Made by a program: the position numbers and the translations under genes. From assembly GCF_019931215.1 (NCBI RefSeq), contig NZ_JAIOUB010000003.1, positions 1 through 64,000 on the forward strand: a stretch of 64,000 bases of DNA. Reading direction: 5' to 3'. Source of the stretch: Alcanivorax limicola. GTDB lineage: Bacteria; Pseudomonadota; Gammaproteobacteria; Pseudomonadales; Alcanivoracaceae. Numbering within the stretch: position 1 is the first letter of the stretch; each line of letters opens with the position of its first letter. Under the pieces are notes generated by a model. That model made no database searches. It had not been told where the DNA came from and saw nothing but the letters and a program-made list of their open reading frames with translations. This document shows positions 37,845 through 47,103 of the stretch, in pieces.

Positions 37845-38327
37845 ATGCGACTCACTACCAAGGGCCGTTATGCGGTCACGGCCATGCTGGATCTGGCACT
37901 ACACGCCAGAAGCGGCCCGGTGTCGCTGGCCGATATATCCGAGCGGCAGGGCATTTCCATTTCCTACCTGGAGCAGCTGTTTGCCAAGTTGCGCCGGCGC
38001 GAACTGGTGTCCAGCGTGCGCGGTCCCGGCGGTGGTTATCAGTTGAGCGCAGAGAGCGCCTCCATCAGTGTTGCCAGTGTCATCGACGCCGTTGACGAGT
38101 CTGTGGATGCCACCCGCTGCGCCGGGCTGGGGGACTGCCAGGACGGCGAGACCTGCCTGACGCACTACCTCTGGTGCGACCTGTCTGACCAATTGCACAA
38201 CTTCCTCGACGGCATCTCCCTGGGGGATCTGGTGGACCGCGCTGACGTGCGTCAGGTGGCCGAGCGCCAGAAACGCCGACAGCGCCAGCAGGACCAGGAA
38301 CGCGTACCGCTCAGTATTATTAATTAA
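37845..38327 (+). CDS. iscR: Fe-S cluster regulator IscR (Rrf2 family)
   Basis: A 160-residue Rrf2-type regulator. The winged-helix part is [19 protein letters not shown] and later [21 protein letters not shown]. Its cluster ligands Cys 92, 98 and 104 and His 107 have the same numbering as in E. coli IscR. The C-terminus is longer and very basic or polar ([15 protein letters not shown]). The ATG at 37845 is preferred to GTG 37842. It precedes iscS, with tandem repeats between and before them. Confidence 0.96.
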   Translation: MRLTTKGRYAVTAMLDLALHARSGPVSLADISERQGISISYLEQLFAKLRRRELVSSVRGPGGGYQLSAESASISVASVIDAVDESVDATRCAGLGDCQDGETCLTHYLWCDLSDQLHNFLDGISLGDLVDRADVRQVAERQKRRQRQQDQERVPLSIIN

Positions 38328-38363
38328 AGAGCTATCAATTGAAGCGCCATTAACTGAAACGCC
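38319..38363 (+). repeat. Three tandem degenerate 15-base repeats between iscR and iscS
   Basis: Units at 38319-38333, 38334-38348 and 38349-38363 follow consensus ATYAAYTRAARMGCY, with neighbouring copies agreeing at about 11 of 15 positions. The first unit contains the iscR stop codon, and the last ends 3 bases before the start codon of iscS. This AT-rich block occupies the whole space between the genes, including any ribosome binding site of iscS, so its copy number could affect iscS translation. Confidence 0.7.
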
Positions 38364-38366
38364 CTC

Positions 38367-39539
38367 ATGAAGCCTGTTTATCTGGATTACGCTGCCACCA
38401 CCCCGGTGGACCCCGCCGTCATTGACGTCATGATCGGCTGCCTGGGCCAGGATGGCCTGTTTGCCAATCCCGCTTCCCGTTCCCACCTGTATGGCTGGCA
38501 AGCTGAAGACGCCGTCGAGACAGCGCGCCGCCAGGTGGCCGACCTGATACACGCCGACCCCCGCGAAATCGTCTGGACCAGTGGCGCCACCGAAGCCAAT
38601 AACCTGGCATTGAAAGGCGCGGCGCAGGCCCGCAGCAAGCTGGGGCGGCATATCATCTCGGTGGCCACAGAGCACAAGGCGGTGCTGGATACCCTGGCCT
38701 GGCTGGCGCGTCAGGGCTTCGAGGTCACACTGCTCACGCCATCGGCGGACGGGCGGCTCGATCCCGCCGCCCTGCGAGACGCCCTGCGTGAGGACACCAC
38801 TCTGGTGTCATGCATGCATGCCAACAATGAAACCGGTGTCATTCATGACATCGCGGCACTGGGCCAGGTCTGCCGGGAGGCGAGTGCCGGGCGGGCCCGT
38901 GGCGAAGGGATTCTGGTGCATGTGGACGCCGCCCAGACCCTGGGCAAGTTGCCGATAGATCTGACTGAACTGCCCGTTGATCTGATGTCGTTTTCGGCTC
39001 ACAAACTGTATGGGCCCAAGGGCGTGGGCGCGCTCTACGTACGCCGCGCACCGGGTGTGGTGCTCGAGGCGCAGATACACGGCGGCGGCCACGAGCGCGG
39101 CATGCGCTCCGGCACACTGGCCACACACCAGCTGGCGGGATTTGGCGCCGCCTGCGCAGTGGCCGGCGAGAGGATGGACAGCGACAACGCCCGGATTCGC
39201 GCTTTACGCGATCAACTTTGGGCAGGCTTGCAGGCGCTGGGCGGCGTACACCTGAACGGCCACCCCGAGGCGCGGCTGCCCGGCCACCTGAACGTGGCCT
39301 TCGAGGGCCTGGACGGCGAGCTGTTGTTGACCGCACTGCCGGACATCGCCGTCTCCACCGGCTCGGCGTGCACGTCAGCCTCCCTTGAGCCCTCCTACGT
39401 GCTGCGTGCCATGGGCGTCAGCGATGCCCTGGCCCACGCGTCACTGCGCTTTTCTGTCGGGCGCTATACCACCGCTGAAGAGATTGATCAGGCGATGTCT
39501 CATATTGCGGACGCCTTGATGCGGTTGCGGGCTCGGTGA
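38367..39539 (+). CDS. iscS: Cysteine desulfurase IscS
   Basis: A 390-residue PLP enzyme that takes sulfur from cysteine. It starts [16 protein letters not shown]; the PLP lysine is in [12 protein letters not shown] (about residue 213) and the catalytic Cys 335 lies in [16 protein letters not shown], the IscS (not SufS) type. The enzyme supplies sulfur for Fe-S clusters and tRNA thiolation. None of iscU, iscA, hscBA or fdx follow; the next gene is on the other strand. The ribosome binding site is poor. Confidence 0.95.
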   Translation: MKPVYLDYAATTPVDPAVIDVMIGCLGQDGLFANPASRSHLYGWQAEDAVETARRQVADLIHADPREIVWTSGATEANNLALKGAAQARSKLGRHIISVATEHKAVLDTLAWLARQGFEVTLLTPSADGRLDPAALRDALREDTTLVSCMHANNETGVIHDIAALGQVCREASAGRARGEGILVHVDAAQTLGKLPIDLTELPVDLMSFSAHKLYGPKGVGALYVRRAPGVVLEAQIHGGGHERGMRSGTLATHQLAGFGAACAVAGERMDSDNARIRALRDQLWAGLQALGGVHLNGHPEARLPGHLNVAFEGLDGELLLTALPDIAVSTGSACTSASLEPSYVLRAMGVSDALAHASLRFSVGRYTTAEEIDQAMSHIADALMRLRAR

Positions 39540-39571
39540 CGCTGGCACGATAAATCTCCGGACTTGAGTCG

Positions 39572-40120
39572 TTATGCCGGTGAGGCGTCCCGTCGGGTGG
39601 TGGCGAACCGCTGTTCCAGTTGCCTTGCGACCGCACTCAGGTCGGGTCTGGTCATGGCGGTGGAAAGCAGGCCGTAGCCGATGGCCAGCAGTGCGTAACC
39701 GATTTCCGCATCCAGATACGATAGACACAGGGCCAGGATGATGGGCAGATCGATAATGCCCAGCAGCATCATGGTGCCTGTCTGCACGCGCAACGCAACC
39801 TCTTGCCTTGTCGTCATTCGAGCAGCGGGCGTCGGCAGCCTGATGGCACTCAGGCGTTCGGGTGCCAGCAACCGGGTCGTGAGCGGACGTGTGCCCAGCA
39901 GAAACAGGCCAAAAAGTGCGAGCATCCCGGTGTACCCTGGAACAGGCGGGATGGGCAGAATCTTTTCGGCAGGCGGCGTGGTCGGCGGAAAGGTGAACAG
40001 AAGATAAAAGGCTCCTGCCATCGCCAGTGGCGCCACCACCATGATGGCTATCCACAGAAAGAAGATACGGCGTGTCAGGTCATCGTAGTGTTTGCCCGCG
40101 TGCGGTGTGCTTCCCTTCAT
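39572..40120 (-). CDS. Uncharacterised membrane protein
   Basis: A 182-residue protein from MKGSTPHAG (ATG at 40120 with AAGGAG upstream). It shows four hydrophobic segments (about 21-43, 63-78, 118-134 and 136-152) with a proline-rich loop TFPPTTPPAEKILPIPPVPG between the first two. I do not recognise a family. It probably belongs to the same unit as the transporter gene upstream at 40160. Confidence 0.7.
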   Translation of the reverse strand: MKGSTPHAGKHYDDLTRRIFFLWIAIMVVAPLAMAGAFYLLFTFPPTTPPAEKILPIPPVPGYTGMLALFGLFLLGTRPLTTRLLAPERLSAIRLPTPAARMTTRQEVALRVQTGTMMLLGIIDLPIILALCLSYLDAEIGYALLAIGYGLLSTAMTRPDLSAVARQLEQRFATTRRDASPA

Positions 40121-40159
40121 ATTGTTACGCTCCTTGTTAATGTTCACCCTGTTGATGCG

Positions 40160-41056
40160 TTACGGCAGAAAATGATTGAACAGCGGTACGCTGATCAGTG
40201 ACACCACGATGCCGATGCCGACAATGCGACTGGCCAAACCCGGTGCCAACCCGTGCTGTTGGGCCAGAATGCCGGCGGTGATCATGGGCGCCATGGCACC
40301 TTGTAACACAGCGATGGATAGTGCGTCGCCGGTAACATTCAGGCTTGTCGCTACTCCCCAGATCAACAGCGGTGCGAGCAGCAGCTTCCAGCCCAGGCCC
40401 CAGGCCATCGGGCCGGCTTCGTTGCCCGGCATTTTCAGTTTGAGTTGCATGCCCACTGAGAACAGCGCCAGCGGTGTCAGGGTGGAGCCCAGGCGGGCGG
40501 CGACTTCGCTCAGGGGTTCCGGTAATCCACCCACAGTGCGCAGTGCGAAGGCAGCAATCAGCGCGATGAACGCAGGGAACAGCAAGACGCGCCGGGCCAG
40601 CTGGCGCGGCGCGATATGTTGGCCGGAGTACAGGGCGGCGACGATCACGCCCAGGGAAGAGAGCACGAGAAAAGAGCCGAGCTGATCGGCGATTACCGCA
40701 GTGCCCAGGGCTTCAGTGCCGCGCAGTGCTTCGATCAATGGGTAGCCGACAAAGGCGGTATTGCCCAACCCGCAGGTCAGTACCAGCGCACCGATCTGGC
40801 CCCGGCTCCAGCCGCGCCAGCGACCGACCGCGGCAAGCAATGCCCAGGCACCGAGAAACACGCCCCACATGGCCAGTGCCGGAAACAGCATGCTGGCGGA
40901 CCACTGCAACCGGGTGATCTGGTCCAGCACCAGCGAGGGCAGGGCGATATACAGCATCCACCAGTTCAGCGACGCGGACAGCCCTTCAGGGTGCTTGAGC
41001 CGTGCGACCAGCACCCCGGCGCCCAGGCAGATCAATACCAGCCAGAGGGCGCTCAT
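40160..41056 (-). CDS. AEC family (auxin-efflux-carrier-like) transporter
   Basis: A 298-residue membrane protein with about ten hydrophobic segments. The start SALWLVLICLGAGVLVARLK and the pattern LGNTAFVGYPLIEALRG fit the AEC/BASS-like permease superfamily, which carries organic acids such as malonate or malate. The ATG at 41056 begins the family-like sequence; an upstream extension in frame is rejected. It ends 39 bases before the small membrane protein gene starts. Confidence 0.85.
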   Translation of the reverse strand: MSALWLVLICLGAGVLVARLKHPEGLSASLNWWMLYIALPSLVLDQITRLQWSASMLFPALAMWGVFLGAWALLAAVGRWRGWSRGQIGALVLTCGLGNTAFVGYPLIEALRGTEALGTAVIADQLGSFLVLSSLGVIVAALYSGQHIAPRQLARRVLLFPAFIALIAAFALRTVGGLPEPLSEVAARLGSTLTPLALFSVGMQLKLKMPGNEAGPMAWGLGWKLLLAPLLIWGVATSLNVTGDALSIAVLQGAMAPMITAGILAQQHGLAPGLASRIVGIGIVVSLISVPLFNHFLP

Positions 41057-41451
41057 TGCGTGGCGGCCTCCATAGGCAGCGGTATACAGGGGTGGGCTGG
41101 CAATCTGGTCACACGGGGCCTCGCTGGAGCTATGCAATCTGAAGGCGCAAGTATAGAGGTTGGGGGAGGCTACGGAAAATCCGTCTTTGGTGGCAAACGG
41201 GCGCCGCGCGGGCTGGTTGTCGGGGCCAGCGGCCGGTTATGAAATTGCTGGCACAATGCCATTAGATTTTTGATTCTTGTTCCGGTTAATTTTCTTTTTG
41301 GAAAAAATAAAGACATAAAATATTTATTGAAAGATTTTATATGCTCTGACATTGTCGGCGTGATTGCTTTATGGCGTCTTTTTGCGCGTGTTTTGATGTC
41401 ATATTGCCATCATATAAAAACAGGAACTCATATCGACATGGGGGTCGAAGA
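41057..41451. other. AT-rich leader region before the CVNH/haem lipoprotein gene
   Basis: The segment 41260-41345 is strikingly AT-rich for this window, with runs such as TTTTCTTTTTGGAAAAAA. A frame with no stop runs from a TTG at 41270 to a TGA at 41453-41455 that overlaps the lipoprotein ATG (ATGA), but it lacks a ribosome binding site. A CATATAAAA at about 41411-41419 could be a -10-like element; no convincing -35 is seen. I see no other gene. Confidence 0.4.
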
Positions 41452-43083
41452 ATGAAGAAAATATTGGAAGTCGCTGGCATTTCGCTGCTGGCAATGGCGC
41501 TTGGCGCCTGCAGCAACGAAGACGAAAAAGCCGTGGATACCATGGCCAGTGTTGAGAGCGTTGGCGGCGCTGAAGGTGCGCAGGCTGAAGGTGTGCAGAG
41601 TGTGACGCCACCTCCGGGGTCCTATCGGCTCAGTTGCAGCAACGCTTCAGTGAACAACGATGTGTTGTCCGCCTCCTGCAAGACGCTGGACGGTGGTACG
41701 GTCTCCGCGACGCTTCAGGGGGTCAGTGGTTGCCAGGGGCAGATCATGAACGGCGGTGATATCGGTAATATCGACGGCAGTCTGATCTGTATTCCGGATC
41801 TGCCGAAGGTTGTGCCGGGTGCGACCTTCCCAAACTCCGAGATGACCATCAATGGCTGGATTTATGGCGGCGATGAGCAGGCGATCCACCAACACGCCTG
41901 GAGCATCTGGGCCGGGCTGACGAAGCAGGCTGGCACGGTGGACGGGCAGCCGGTGCGTGCCTTTGAAACCTGGGCGACGCCGAGCAACATGATTTACCGG
42001 ATGCACAATGAAACCGCGCCGCCACAGCGGCGTCTGGATCTGGCGCCAGCACGGCAGTTGCGCAACGTGACGCCAGAAGTGGCCGCCATGGCCAGTGGTG
42101 ACAGCGTGAGTGATGGCGATACCGGTATTGCCGTTTCCGTTGCCTACAACCCGCCTGCGGCACGGCATGCCATCAACAATCGTCTTTTCCTGCAAAGCAC
42201 GCTGGATCAGTTGATCAAGGATGGTTACACGGATATTCCCGATTTCCCGGTCAATGCCATCACCATCAAGCCGGTCTACAAGGTCATCAATGCCAGCAAT
42301 ACCGAGAATGGCATTTACACGTTCCCGGGCTGGCCCGGTACGCCCGACCCGGCCAAAACCTTTGGTGAGGGTGACTGGGGTGCTTGCGTCTATGTGGATA
42401 TCAACGGTTCGGGTCGTGGCGGTAACAGCATCGATGCCGGGTGCCAGGGGCGTAGTGCGGACAACACGTTTTTCCTGAACAACTTTATCCACCACCCGGT
42501 TACCGAAGCGGATGCGGAGTATCTGGCCGCGCAGCTGAGCGTCAAGGTGGCGCCCGGTGATTACGTGATTCTGGTCGGCATGCACGTGGCGACGCGGGAG
42601 ATCAAGCGCTGGGTGTGGCAGACCTTCTGGTGGGCAGCGGACGCTGACGCGCCCTATGCACCCAGCAGCAAGGCCATTGCCGCGGCCCGTCCGGCAGAGC
42701 TGGATGACGCGGCAGCGCACTATGCCATGAGTGTGGCCTACAGCATGGTGTCACCGGCGCAGCCGATTACCGGCGGCGAAAACGTGGGGCAGCCGGTCAT
42801 CGCATATAACCCGCATCTGGAAGCCGGATTTGATCCGGGTGTGTTCCAGATTTCCCGGCCGATCAATGGCACGGATCGCTACGATTATGGTGTGCAGACG
42901 AACTGCATGACCTGTCACGGTCTGGCGGTTTACGACCCGACGGTGGATTACAGCGACAGCGCCAATCGGGAGAAGCCCTACGCCACGGATTTCTATATCG
43001 GTCTGGATGATGCGTTCTTTGAAGGCAAGCTGAGGCTGGATTTTGCCTGGTCAATTCTCGGCGTGATGGAGCTCGATAAGTAA
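41452..43083 (+). CDS. Lipoprotein with a CVNH-like domain and a c-type haem site
   Basis: A 543-residue lipoprotein (signal MKKILEVAGISLLAMALGAC, Cys 20 or 21 lipidated). After an Ala/Glu/Gly-rich linker, residues 56-113 read like a cyanovirin-N homology domain: GSYRLSCSNASVNNDVLSAS, then C76, C94 and C113 with NIDGSLICIPDL; the spacing SC..L.ASC..LDG..C..NIDGSL.C is characteristic. Residues about 120-470 form an unknown globular part with His and Trp residues (QAIHQHAWSIW, FIHHPVT). A haem motif CMTCH stands at 485-489. CVNH domains bind mannose-rich sugars. A lectin-like, haem-carrying surface or periplasmic protein is the inference. Confidence 0.75.
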   Translation: MKKILEVAGISLLAMALGACSNEDEKAVDTMASVESVGGAEGAQAEGVQSVTPPPGSYRLSCSNASVNNDVLSASCKTLDGGTVSATLQGVSGCQGQIMNGGDIGNIDGSLICIPDLPKVVPGATFPNSEMTINGWIYGGDEQAIHQHAWSIWAGLTKQAGTVDGQPVRAFETWATPSNMIYRMHNETAPPQRRLDLAPARQLRNVTPEVAAMASGDSVSDGDTGIAVSVAYNPPAARHAINNRLFLQSTLDQLIKDGYTDIPDFPVNAITIKPVYKVINASNTENGIYTFPGWPGTPDPAKTFGEGDWGACVYVDINGSGRGGNSIDAGCQGRSADNTFFLNNFIHHPVTEADAEYLAAQLSVKVAPGDYVILVGMHVATREIKRWVWQTFWWAADADAPYAPSSKAIAAARPAELDDAAAHYAMSVAYSMVSPAQPITGGENVGQPVIAYNPHLEAGFDPGVFQISRPINGTDRYDYGVQTNCMTCHGLAVYDPTVDYSDSANREKPYATDFYIGLDDAFFEGKLRLDFAWSILGVMELDK

Positions 43084-43095
43084 TCGCATGATCGT

Positions 43096-43126
43096 TGCAC
43101 CGGGTACGGATAACGTGCCCGGTGCA
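43096..43126. terminator. Terminator between two converging units
   Basis: A 13-base stem (43096-43108 against 43114-43126) with one G-T wobble closes a 5-base loop GATAA. On the plus strand it is followed by TCTTT and ends the lipoprotein transcript; on the other strand it follows the end of sufE. No long T-run is present on the minus side, so the minus-strand effect is less sure. Confidence 0.8.
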
Positions 43127-43130
43127 GTCT

Positions 43131-43628
43131 TTACAGGCGCGCGTTCGCTTCGCCTTGAATACGGCTGACCATGGCGCGTACACCGTTACCGCGCGTGGGG
43201 CTGAGATGCTTGAGCAGATCGATTTTTGAAAAGTAATCAGCCATGTCGTAATCGGCAATCTGTTGCGGGGTTTTGTGGTTCAGCGCCGCCAGGACAATGG
43301 CGGCGAGTCCGCGGACGATCAGCGCATCACTGTCCACTGCCATATGCAGGCAGCCATTCTCGGCGTCATGCTGCAATTCAAGCCAGACCTGGCTCTGGCA
43401 TCCCCGAATAAAGCGGTCTTCGGTTTTCAGTGCAGCGGGAAACGGCGGCAGTTGTTTGCCAAGATCAATGATGTAGCCGTAGCGCTCTTCCCAGTCATCG
43501 AAGAAAGACAGGTTATCGACCACGTCGTCAGCGGTGATATCGCGGCCCAGGCCGATACTATTCATGTCGAGGCTGTTCATATCAAGGCCATCAGTGCCAG
43601 AGCTCATGCTGCAGATATCCTGTGCCAT
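43131..43628 (-). CDS. sufE: Cysteine desulfuration protein SufE
   Basis: A 165-residue acceptor of sulfur from SufS. The active Cys 77 is in DRFIRGCQSQVW, and the last part ISADY-like DYDMADYFSKIDLLKHLSPTRGNG is typical of the family. The N-terminus is odd: residues 15-24 contain a near-duplicate GLDMNSLDMNS, so the first 30 residues are probably flexible. The ATG shares one base with the sufT stop. It is last of the suf operon. Confidence 0.95.
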   Translation of the reverse strand: MAQDICSMSSGTDGLDMNSLDMNSIGLGRDITADDVVDNLSFFDDWEERYGYIIDLGKQLPPFPAALKTEDRFIRGCQSQVWLELQHDAENGCLHMAVDSDALIVRGLAAIVLAALNHKTPQQIADYDMADYFSKIDLLKHLSPTRGNGVRAMVSRIQGEANARL

Positions 43629-44176
43629 CAAAAAATGCCCAACTCCACCTGCGCTTCTTCGCTGATCATGTCGCGGCTCCAGGGTGGGTCGAACAGCAGT
43701 GCCACTTCCACCTTGTCCACGTTCGGCACGCGTGCCAGGCGGTATTCAACATCACTGACCAGCACCGGCCCCATGCCGCAGGTGGGCGCGGTCAGGGTCA
43801 TCCGCACCTGCACCACGTTCTGGTCGTCACGACGGATGATGTCATAGCCGTACACCAGCCCGAGGGAGAGGATGCTGACCGGAATTTCGGGATCGTAGAT
43901 GGTATCCAGGGTGCGCTGGATATCGTCCATGCGCACGCTGCCGTCACTTTCCGGTGGATCAAAGCTCAGTGACAAGGGCTCCATGCCGATGGCATCGGCA
44001 TCGGTGCCGTCGATGCGCAGCATGTTGCCATTCCAGGTGACGGTAAAGGTGCCACCCAGTGCCTGGCGCAGATTCACGAAACTGTTTTTCGGGATGGTCA
44101 CGGGGGTGCCGGCAGGCACCCGCCGGGCAGGGACGTCGCGAGCGACGACGACAGTGCGCTGCTCTTGCTGCGTCAT
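43628..44176 (-). CDS. sufT: Fe-S assembly protein SufT (DUF59/MIP18 family)
   Basis: A 182-residue protein. The C-terminal DUF59 domain is seen as [20 protein letters not shown] with [20 protein letters not shown]; the invariant Cys of the MIP18 family is in TAPTCGMG. The N-terminal half is typical of SufT. SufT supports Fe-S maturation, often under stress. The ATG overlaps the end of the carrier gene as ATGA; a longer upstream frame is inside that gene. Confidence 0.93.
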   Translation of the reverse strand: MTQQEQRTVVVARDVPARRVPAGTPVTIPKNSFVNLRQALGGTFTVTWNGNMLRIDGTDADAIGMEPLSLSFDPPESDGSVRMDDIQRTLDTIYDPEIPVSILSLGLVYGYDIIRRDDQNVVQVRMTLTAPTCGMGPVLVSDVEYRLARVPNVDKVEVALLFDPPWSRDMISEEAQVELGIF

Positions 44177-44535
44177 ACCTTGACCGAAAAGCTTTCGCCG
44201 CAACCGCACTCGCCTTCGGCGTTGGGGTTACGGAATTTGAAGAAGCGATTGACGCCCTCGGTCACGTAGTCGATCTCGGTGCCGTTCACCATGGGCAGGC
44301 TTTTGGCGTCCACATAGACCGCGACATCATTGGCGATGGTGACCTGATGATCATCCCCCGCCGGTTCGTGCACATATTCCAGCACATACTTGTAGCCGGA
44401 ACAGCCCGAGGGTTTGACCATCAGGCGCAAGCCACGCGCGTGTTCGCGCTGCAGTTCACTGCGCGCTTGCTGTTCCGCGCTGGCCGTCATGGAGATGCGC
44501 GGCTGGCCAGGTACGAATTGCTGTACTGAGGTCAT
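44173..44535 (-). CDS. sufA: A-type Fe-S carrier protein (SufA/IscA family)
   Basis: A 120-residue A-type carrier that passes clusters to apoproteins. The three ligands are Cys 45 (GCSGYKY), Cys 110 and Cys 112 (GECGCGESF). The sequence VNGTEIDYV is the family pattern too. It lies between sufS and sufT on the same strand, 22 bases after sufS. Calling it SufA rests on position; by sequence it could equally be called IscA or ErpA-like. Confidence 0.9.
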   Translation of the reverse strand: MTSVQQFVPGQPRISMTASAEQQARSELQREHARGLRLMVKPSGCSGYKYVLEYVHEPAGDDHQVTIANDVAVYVDAKSLPMVNGTEIDYVTEGVNRFFKFRNPNAEGECGCGESFSVKV

Positions 44536-44557
44536 AGCATGCTCTCAAAAAAAGCTG

Positions 44558-45784
44558 TCACAAGAAGCGCCGGACTTTTTCCAGCGCGGCGAACAGCCGG
44601 TCTACATCATCGCGGGTGTTGTAGGGCGCGAAGGCCGCACGCACCGTGCCGGGAATGCCGAGTGCATCCATCAGCGGCATGGTGCAGTGGTGGCCGGTGC
44701 GCACCGCAACGCCCTGTTGATCCAGCAAGGTGCCCACGTCATTGGGGTGAGCGCCTTCCAGTAAAAAGGATAGCACGGCTACCTTGTTCGGGGCGTCGCC
44801 AATGATTTTCAAGCCCGGGAAAGCCCTTGCCTGTTGTGTGGCATAGGCCAGCAGATCGGCCTCATGGGCGGCCATGGCGGTACGATCCTGTGCGCGGAAC
44901 CAGCGCACGGCGGCACCGAAGGCAACGACCCCGCCGATGTGCGGGGTACCGGCTTCAAATTTGTACGGCAACTGATTCCAGGTGCTGGTTTCGAAGGTCA
45001 CTTTCTCGATCATCTCGCCACCGGTCTGGTAAGGCGGCATGGCCTCCAGCAGTGCGCGGCGGCCATACAGCACGCCGACGCCGGTGGGGCCAAACAGCTT
45101 GTGCGCCGAGAAGGTGTAGAAATCACAGTCCAGTGCCTGCACATCCACCGGGAAGTGCGACACGGCCTGGGCGCCGTCTACCAGCACGGTGGCGCCCACG
45201 GTGCGGGCGCGAGCAATGATGTCCTGGACCGGATTGATAATGCCCAGCGCATTGGAGACATGCACTACGGCAACAATGCGGGTGCGCTCGTTGATCAGCG
45301 TGTCCAGGGTGGCAAGATCCAGTTCGCCGTTGTGTTCCGCTTTGAGCGGAATAACACGCAGCGTGGCGCCGGTACGCGCACAGACCTGTTGCCAGGGCAC
45401 GATATTGGCGTGGTGCTCCAGGCTTGAAATCACCACCTCGTCGCCGGGCTTCAGCGTGCTGCCGCCGTAGCTCTGGGCCACCAGATTGATCGCTTCGGTG
45501 GTGCCGCGGGTCCAGATGATTTCCTCGCGGCTGGCGTTGAGCAGGGCGGCAACATCGTCCCGCGCTGTTTCAAATGCCGCCGTGGCGCGCTCGGCGAGAC
45601 AGTGGGCGCCGCGGTGCACGTTGCTGTTGTCGTGCAGGTAGTAAGCCGCCAACGCATCAATGACCGCCCGGGGCTTCTGCGTGGTCGCGGCATTATCCAG
45701 ATACACAAGCGGTTTGCCGTAGGCGGTTTCACCCAGAATCGGAAATTCGGCGCGCAATGTCTCGGCGTCAAAGAGTGAATTCAC
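44558..45784 (-). CDS. sufS: Cysteine desulfurase SufS
   Basis: A 408-residue class V PLP enzyme that extracts sulfur from cysteine and hands it to SufE. It begins with GTG (VNSLFDAETLRAEFP) in a 4-base overlap with the sufD stop. The family marks are LVYLDNAATTQKPRAVID, PLP Lys in FSAHKLFGPTGVGVLYG and catalytic Cys about 367 in RTGHHCTMPLM, the short-loop SufS type rather than IscS type. The frame is open further upstream, inside sufD, but that is not used. Confidence 0.95.
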   Translation of the reverse strand: MNSLFDAETLRAEFPILGETAYGKPLVYLDNAATTQKPRAVIDALAAYYLHDNSNVHRGAHCLAERATAAFETARDDVAALLNASREEIIWTRGTTEAINLVAQSYGGSTLKPGDEVVISSLEHHANIVPWQQVCARTGATLRVIPLKAEHNGELDLATLDTLINERTRIVAVVHVSNALGIINPVQDIIARARTVGATVLVDGAQAVSHFPVDVQALDCDFYTFSAHKLFGPTGVGVLYGRRALLEAMPPYQTGGEMIEKVTFETSTWNQLPYKFEAGTPHIGGVVAFGAAVRWFRAQDRTAMAAHEADLLAYATQQARAFPGLKIIGDAPNKVAVLSFLLEGAHPNDVGTLLDQQGVAVRTGHHCTMPLMDALGIPGTVRAAFAPYNTRDDVDRLFAALEKVRRFL

Positions 45785-47103
45785 GCGTGCTCTGCCTCGG
45801 TCAATGCGCGCTCCAGCCAGGGCCGGGCCCATTCGACCACTGCCTCATCCGGCAGCGCGCTGAGCAGTTCATTGACGAAGCCAAAGGCCAGCATGCGCTT
45901 GGCGGCAGGCTCGGCAATACCCCGTGAGCGCAGATAAAACAGGGCCTGGGCGTCAAGCTGGCCACACGTAGTGCCGTGGCTGCACTTGACGTCGTCGTTG
46001 TAGATTTCCAGCTCCGGCTTGGTATCGACTTCGGCACCGGGAGACAGCAACAGGTTCTTGTTGCTCAGTTCGGCATTGGTGCCTTTTGCGCCCGCAAAGA
46101 TATGAATGCGGCCGTTGAATACCAGGCGTGCCTTGTCGCCCGCCATGCCCTTGAACAGCTGATCACTGACGGCATGGGGCACACGGTGTTCGATGCAGAT
46201 CTGGTTATCGGTATGGGTGCTGCCACGGCCGACAAAAATGCCGTTCAGTGAGGCACTGGCGCCGCTGTGCGTCATCAGCACGCGCACATCGTTGCGTCGC
46301 AGGGCATTGCCCTGCATCAACTGGAAGCTGGCGGCGCGGCTGTCGCGGCCGGGGGCCAGAATCAGTGAGCCGATATGCAGGGTGTCCGCCGCTTCGGCCT
46401 GCAAGCGGTAGTGCACCAGATCACTGTTTTCGCCGGTGGTGATTTCGGTCACCGCATTGGTGAGCACCGGCCCCTGACCGATATAGCGCTCGATCAGCGT
46501 GGCACGGCTGCCCGCGCCCAGTTGCAGTCGCAGCCGGGTGTGGCAATGGCTGGCGACATCGGCGCTGCCGAGCAGCAGGACTTCGATGGGGGCATCCAGG
46601 GCCACACCGTCGGCGACGGTCAGCAGCAGGCCATCCTGCAGGGCAGCGCTGTTGAGCCAGGCGAACGGAGTGCGCAGGGCGTCTTCGGCGATGCTCAATG
46701 GTGCCTCGGCGCTGCCGTCCAGCCGCGTCAGGCTGACGCCTTGCGGCGGCAGCTGTGACAGATCGGCATGAAAGCGGCCATTGATCAGCACCAGGCGCCA
46801 GGGCGCCAGGGGCTCCGGGAGAGCTGGCGCATTGGCGTGATCCGGGGCCTGTGTCACCAGATGGCCGGCATCCAGCGCCATCAGGCTGGTGTATTTCCAC
46901 TGTTCTGTCTTTTTGCTCGGGAAGGGCAAACGGGCCAACTGCGCCAGCGCCGCCTGGCGCCAGGCGCTCAGGGCATCGGACGATGCGGCGGTCTGTTCGG
47001 CCAGGCTGTGGGCCTGGGCGGCCAGCTTCTGCGCCAGCGGCTCGACCACAGGCGTGGGGCGGGCGGCGGCGCGGTCAGCGGTGCTGGTCACGGCGTCAGT
47101 CAT
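45781..47103 (-). CDS. sufD: Fe-S cluster assembly protein SufD
   Basis: A 440-residue scaffold subunit that pairs with SufB and the ATPase SufC. The typical C-terminal beta-helix region includes HTDNQICIEHRVPHAVSDQL and ELEIYNDDVKCSHGTTCGQL. The start ATG overlaps the sufC stop (ATGA). The N-terminal 90 residues are helical and less conserved. Confidence 0.94.
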   Translation of the reverse strand: MTDAVTSTADRAAARPTPVVEPLAQKLAAQAHSLAEQTAASSDALSAWRQAALAQLARLPFPSKKTEQWKYTSLMALDAGHLVTQAPDHANAPALPEPLAPWRLVLINGRFHADLSQLPPQGVSLTRLDGSAEAPLSIAEDALRTPFAWLNSAALQDGLLLTVADGVALDAPIEVLLLGSADVASHCHTRLRLQLGAGSRATLIERYIGQGPVLTNAVTEITTGENSDLVHYRLQAEAADTLHIGSLILAPGRDSRAASFQLMQGNALRRNDVRVLMTHSGASASLNGIFVGRGSTHTDNQICIEHRVPHAVSDQLFKGMAGDKARLVFNGRIHIFAGAKGTNAELSNKNLLLSPGAEVDTKPELEIYNDDVKCSHGTTCGQLDAQALFYLRSRGIAEPAAKRMLAFGFVNELLSALPDEAVVEWARPWLERALTEAEHA

